DNA from: Spongiibacter thalassae
GTDB lineage: Bacteria; Pseudomonadota; Gammaproteobacteria; Pseudomonadales; Spongiibacteraceae
Direction: 5' to 3'
Assembly: GCF_012272835.1 (NCBI RefSeq)
Contig: NZ_JAAWWK010000001.1
Location: 806,001 to 870,000, forward strand
DNA length: 64,000 nucleotides
Positions 60,320 to 64,000 of this stretch are shown one piece after another (position 1 is the first letter of the stretch; every line of letters begins with the position of its first letter). The position numbers and the translations under genes were made by a program. The notes beneath the pieces were generated by a model. The model worked only from the letters and a program-made list of their open reading frames with translations, was not told the origin of the DNA and made no database searches.

Positions 60320-62755
60320 GTGAGCAGAAAGATAACAATAAAAAATGTCGCTGATTTCCCCCGGTTCGCATTGGTTGCCGCGTTAGCTGTCGGGAGCCAA
60401 TGGGGTATCGCGCAGGAAGCGACCTCAACCGAAATAAAGCTGGAAGAAGTGCTGGTGACGGCTCAAAAACGCACCCAGTCACTGCAGGATGTCCCGATTT
60501 CGATCAACGTATACAACGGCGAATTACTGGAGCGAATGAAGCTCGATCGCATTACCGACTTGCAAATTCAGGAGCCGTCACTGTCTTTTCGTGCCGGGGG
60601 CGGGCCGAATCAGGTGCGCTTGGGAATGCGGGGCTTTAGCAGCCTGGTGTCGGGACTCGGTATACAGTCGGCCGTGGCCGTGGTCGTAGACGGCGTAGCA
60701 CTGGCCATGGATACCGAATACGCCCTGGAAATGGCCGATGTCGAACGGGTCGAGGTGCTGAAAGGGCCGCAGGGAACGTTGTTTGGTGGTAACTCTGTGG
60801 GGGGTTTGATCAATGTGGTGCGCAAATCAGCGAGTAAAGAGTTTGAGGCATCGCTCGATTTGCAGATCAGTGACGACGATGAGCAGCTCTACCGGGCGAT
60901 GGTGAGCGGTCCGCTCAGTGACAGCATTGGCGCACGGATTTCCGCCTATTACAAAGACCGCGACGGCCATGTGAAAAACCTCTACGCCGGTGCCGAGAAT
61001 GCCGGGGGAGAGGAGTCGGTGGGTCTGGTGGGTAAATTCAACTTCGATTTTTCCGACGACCTGAGTCTTATACTCACCGCCGACTACCGGGATTTCGTCA
61101 GCTATACCGCATTGATTACCACGGTGAATGACGTTCCCGAGCGTGCCGCCGCCGTCGGCGGGGAACATGTGTTCGCCGATCCGTTTCTGATTAACCAAAA
61201 CGCTGACCCGATCGCAACCTTTGAAATCAAGGGCATTTCTGCCGAGTTTGATTACCAGCTTAACGAGCAAAACAGTCTGGCATACATCCTCAGTTACCGG
61301 GAAATGAACAATCAAACGCTGATTGAAGTGGACTCGTCGCCGGCGCGAGCGGCAGACCCTATGGCCTTGCCTGTGGTCAGCCTGCGCATGTCCAATCTGG
61401 GGTATACCCCCCATGCCGAGGGGCCGTCGGCGGTGATCGATAGCGAGTACACCACCCACGAGCTGCGCTTCCACCACTCGTCGGAAAAATCACAGTGGGT
61501 AGCCGGACTGTATTACCGGGACTTTTATCAGCGTTCGCCCAACGATATTTCCCTGCTGGCGAAGGACAGTTTTATCGCCGGTTCGGCGGCGGGGCTTCCT
61601 GACCTTGGTGTGGGCGTGGGCGTGCCGTCGACCGGAGAATATATCGCAATCGCGATTATTTCTGACGCCGTGGTGGAACGCACGGAAGCGGCGGCTTTTG
61701 GCGATCTCACTTTAAGGCTTGGCGAGGAATTTGAGGTTTTCGGTGGCTATCGTTATCACCGCTCGAACCTCGATCTGTACAACAACTCCCGGCAGATTCT
61801 GACCCCGGCAAGAGAGCCTTTCTTCAGGGTAAACGGAGACAGCGGCGAGTTTCTGGTGAATGCGGTGGACCAAACGATTCTGGTTGAGGACGACAAATCC
61901 TCGGTGACCTGGGCGGGGCGATTGGGAATGTCCTGGTTCCCCACGGAAAGCGTCAATCTGTATTCGACCCTGTCGCGGGGCTTTGTCGGCGTGGGCGCCG
62001 ATATGAGTGCGGCGGTTGACCCCGCGAGCCCCTTCCTTGACCCCACTGCCTCTGTCTCGATGGAAGTCGGAATAAAATCCAGTTGGCTGAACAACCGTTT
62101 GAGCGTTAACGCGGCGCTGTTTCATCAGGACAGCAAGAATATCCAGATCGCGGTTATTCCACCCGGTGGCCTCACCGCGAGGGCGCGAAACGCCGGTGAG
62201 CTGGAAAGCCAGGGCATAGAACTGTCTACCGCGTTTCAGATCAATCGCTATTTGTCGGTGAATGCCTCGCTCACAGCGCTGGATACCCGTCGCGGCGGGC
62301 TGCTGGAGAAATGCTATTTCGAGCAGACCAGCGAGCAGGGCTGCAATATCGACCAGGATGAAGACGGCGTGGCAGAAATGCAGGATGTCGATGGCTATCC
62401 CTCGGTGGGCACCCCGGATCTGGCCTACAGCCTCTCCTTGCGTTACGACGGCGACACCCTTTGGAAGTCCTACTCCCTGTTCGGGATGATGGGCTGGAGC
62501 TGGCGCGACGAAATCCAGTTTCAGTTGGATGGCGATCCGCTCACCGTGCAGGAGGCCTACGGCCTGCTCGATGGGGTAATCGGCATTACCAACACCGACG
62601 AAACCTTCGAACTGTCGTTGTTCGGTAAAAACCTGCTTGACGATTATTTCTCCGCCGACAAAAAGCAATTGGTGAACATTGCCGGCCGTGTGGCGGTGAG
62701 CAGCGGGCGTGAAGCGCAGCGCTATCTCGGCCTGCGTTTGGTCAAGCGATTCTAG
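60320..62755 (+). CDS. TonB-dependent receptor
   Basis: An 811-residue outer-membrane receptor: signal sequence (about residues 1-32), TonB-box-like LEEVLVTAQKRT, plug strands VRLGMRGFSS and VLKGPQGTLFGGNSVGGLI, and a barrel ending VKRF. The start is GTG 60320 (TGGAG upstream). Its C-terminal 110 residues closely resemble the fragment at the left edge of the window, so the two receptors are recent paralogues. It is followed 30 bp later by a DUF1214-like protein. Confidence 0.92.
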   Translation: MSRKITIKNVADFPRFALVAALAVGSQWGIAQEATSTEIKLEEVLVTAQKRTQSLQDVPISINVYNGELLERMKLDRITDLQIQEPSLSFRAGGGPNQVRLGMRGFSSLVSGLGIQSAVAVVVDGVALAMDTEYALEMADVERVEVLKGPQGTLFGGNSVGGLINVVRKSASKEFEASLDLQISDDDEQLYRAMVSGPLSDSIGARISAYYKDRDGHVKNLYAGAENAGGEESVGLVGKFNFDFSDDLSLILTADYRDFVSYTALITTVNDVPERAAAVGGEHVFADPFLINQNADPIATFEIKGISAEFDYQLNEQNSLAYILSYREMNNQTLIEVDSSPARAADPMALPVVSLRMSNLGYTPHAEGPSAVIDSEYTTHELRFHHSSEKSQWVAGLYYRDFYQRSPNDISLLAKDSFIAGSAAGLPDLGVGVGVPSTGEYIAIAIISDAVVERTEAAAFGDLTLRLGEEFEVFGGYRYHRSNLDLYNNSRQILTPAREPFFRVNGDSGEFLVNAVDQTILVEDDKSSVTWAGRLGMSWFPTESVNLYSTLSRGFVGVGADMSAAVDPASPFLDPTASVSMEVGIKSSWLNNRLSVNAALFHQDSKNIQIAVIPPGGLTARARNAGELESQGIELSTAFQINRYLSVNASLTALDTRRGGLLEKCYFEQTSEQGCNIDQDEDGVAEMQDVDGYPSVGTPDLAYSLSLRYDGDTLWKSYSLFGMMGWSWRDEIQFQLDGDPLTVQEAYGLLDGVIGITNTDETFELSLFGKNLLDDYFSADKKQLVNIAGRVAVSSGREAQRYLGLRLVKRF

Positions 62756-62785
62756 GCTTTCAATGTATCGGGCAGAGGGTGGCAA

Positions 62786-63895
62786 ATGAGTGAGCTGAAA
62801 ACACTGACAACAAACTGGGAAGTATTTTGCGACTCGATCAAGGCGACCGGGGTGTCGGTGCTGGAATCTGCCGAGACCGCCGACAGTTTCGAACGGGGGG
62901 AGGGGCTGCGTTACCTGACTCGACTGCTGAAGGTCAGCATCAATCGTTTTGTGGAATACGCCGATGTTGAAACACCGGAGTTGTTCGCGGTTTGTGATAA
63001 CCGCAGCGGTTTTGGTGGCGATAACCCCGACAATCTGTATTCCTCCTGCCTGATTCGTGACACATCCTGCTACCGGGTGGTCGCCGAGCGGGGCAGTATC
63101 TGGCAGTTTGCCTTTACCGTATTTCGCACCGGGCCGGGGTCGGAAAAAGTACTATTGGCGCGCCTCGATCAGGATGATATTGCCGTCGATGAAAAAGGGC
63201 GTTTCGTGCTTTATGTGGGCGGCCCGGAAAGAGCAACGAACTGGTTGCCGCTGGGTGACGGCGCCAATCAGCTGCATTTACGGCAGACTTTTCGCGACCG
63301 CAAAACCGAGCAGCCCCTTGTGGCGAAGGTCGAAAAATTGGACAGCACGGCCGCCGCGCCGCGCACCAGCGACCGGGAAATGTCAGCGCGACTGGCCAGT
63401 GCCGAGCAGTTCTACGGAAAAACCGCGCGGCTGATGGCGGGGTGGTCGAAAAACTTTTCCGACACCGCGGTGAATGTGCTGCCGCCGGTTTCAAAGGAGT
63501 TTGTGGCGTCGGTTGGGGGCGACCCCAGCGCCCATTTCTTTATCGCTGCATGGAAGCTGGAAGCGGGAGAGGTGTTGCGGGTGCATATCCCTCATTATGC
63601 CAATCTGCGCCTGTGGAACTTTGCGCTGTACAACTACTGGCTGGAGTCGTTGGACTATGAAAATTACGTCGTCCACACCAATAGCGAAATCTGCACATTG
63701 AATCCCGACGGCAGTGCCACCCTTTTCATCGGGGGGGAAAGCCCCAACCACAGCAGCAATATTCTTGATACCACCGGACACCATCGCGGACACATGATGC
63801 TGCGGGTGTGGAGCGACGACGCACCGCTGCAACCCACGGTAGAGCGGATTAGCGGCACCGGGATCATCACCCACAGGAGCGACAATAATGGATAA
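62786..63895 (+). CDS. DUF1214-like protein
   Basis: A 369-residue soluble protein whose C-terminal half has the DUF1214 signature (a LWNFALYNYWLESL strand-helix, NPDGSATLFIGG and a late aromatic segment). The family has no settled function and is often linked to lipid or aromatic metabolism genes. ATG 62786 has GAGGG upstream, and the stop overlaps the next gene by 8 bases (63888-63895), so translation is coupled. It is transcribed after the TonB receptor at 60320. Confidence 0.75.
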   Translation: MSELKTLTTNWEVFCDSIKATGVSVLESAETADSFERGEGLRYLTRLLKVSINRFVEYADVETPELFAVCDNRSGFGGDNPDNLYSSCLIRDTSCYRVVAERGSIWQFAFTVFRTGPGSEKVLLARLDQDDIAVDEKGRFVLYVGGPERATNWLPLGDGANQLHLRQTFRDRKTEQPLVAKVEKLDSTAAAPRTSDREMSARLASAEQFYGKTARLMAGWSKNFSDTAVNVLPPVSKEFVASVGGDPSAHFFIAAWKLEAGEVLRVHIPHYANLRLWNFALYNYWLESLDYENYVVHTNSEICTLNPDGSATLFIGGESPNHSSNILDTTGHHRGHMMLRVWSDDAPLQPTVERISGTGIITHRSDNNG

Positions 63896-64000
63896 AAAAT
63901 ACCTTGATGAAGACGATATTATCACCCGCAATGCCCGGCAGGCCGGGTTGAGCGAATACCTTGACCCTGAGTTGGAAGGCCGCATGCGCTGGGCGGTGAG
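63888..64000 (+). CDS. Unknown protein, N-terminus only
   Basis: ATG 63888 opens a frame that runs off the window edge after 37 codons, reading MDKKYLDEDDIITRNARQAG and continuing acidic. CACAGGAG precedes the start. It overlaps the DUF1214-like stop by 8 bases. The N-terminus vaguely resembles that of sulfotransferase-family proteins, but the visible part is too short to assign. Confidence 0.65.
   Translation, partial: MDKKYLDEDDIITRNARQAGLSEYLDPELEGRMRWAV

Overview
The window comes from a Gram-negative bacterium: it carries four complete and one partial TonB-dependent outer-membrane receptors, periplasmic or secreted esterases, and an 89-90 bp array built from inverted copies of a Pseudomonas-type REP palindrome. 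The sequence is moderately GC-rich and almost wholly catabolic. A marine-type gammaproteobacterium is my best guess, but no rRNA or housekeeping gene is present to prove it. I see no tRNA, CRISPR array, insertion sequence or replication gene.

Layout. 1-10.1 kb: the end of a TonB receptor, a three-gene unit of unknown role (soluble protein, membrane protein, NTF2-like protein), a dihydrodipicolinate-reductase-like enzyme, a unit with a KstD-like flavoprotein, an MFS carrier and a CS-D-HC esterase, then an HsaA-type flavin monooxygenase. 10.2-10.75 kb: REP array. 10.9-24.7 kb: TonB receptor plus M20 peptidase, quinone-oxidoreductase-like protein, two TetR regulators, a CrtI/CrtO-like flavoprotein, a cytochrome P450 unit and a TonB receptor. 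25-37.6 kb: SDR plus aldehyde dehydrogenase, AhpD-like/MFS/P450 unit, amidohydrolase plus a paired acyl-CoA dehydrogenase, LysR regulator, a type I extradiol dioxygenase with a complete active site, SDR and a P450-type ferredoxin. 37.9-49.6 kb: TonB receptor, APH-like kinase, thiolase-like aldolase with its DUF35 partner, FAH hydrolase, Rieske dioxygenase alpha and beta, a DUF2889 protein and an SDR. 49.8-56.5 kb: a tight seven-gene unit (amidohydrolase, FAH protein, 3-hydroxyacyl-CoA dehydrogenase, thiolase, SDR, VOC protein, enoyl-CoA hydratase). 56.9-64 kb: a PKD-tailed esterase-like protein, an AttH-like protein, a TonB receptor, a DUF1214 protein and a cut-off gene.

How it fits together (inference). 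Receptors would import a hydrophobic, ester-containing or polycyclic substrate. Esterases, P450s with the 3Fe-4S type ferredoxin, SDRs and the aldehyde dehydrogenase would oxidise it. The Rieske dioxygenase and extradiol dioxygenase would open an aromatic ring, and FAH proteins, amidohydrolases, acyl-CoA dehydrogenases, hydratase, dehydrogenase, thiolase and a Ltp2/DUF35-like aldolase would take the fragments to central metabolism. The gene content resembles the dit clusters for abietane diterpenoids and steroid-degradation clusters without matching either. The substrate cannot be read from the sequence.

The most interesting result is regulatory. Ten intergenic regions or promoters between 0.4 and 49.7 kb carry one inverted repeat of fixed geometry, TTNRACA-N13-TGTYNAA, often laid over a sigma70-type promoter. 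This suggests that one unidentified regulator controls the set as a regulon. Other notable points are a perfect 147-bp tandem duplication at the end of the Rieske beta-subunit gene, three paralogous NTF2-like proteins, an AttH-like paralogue pair, and two SDRs that lack the usual catalytic residues.
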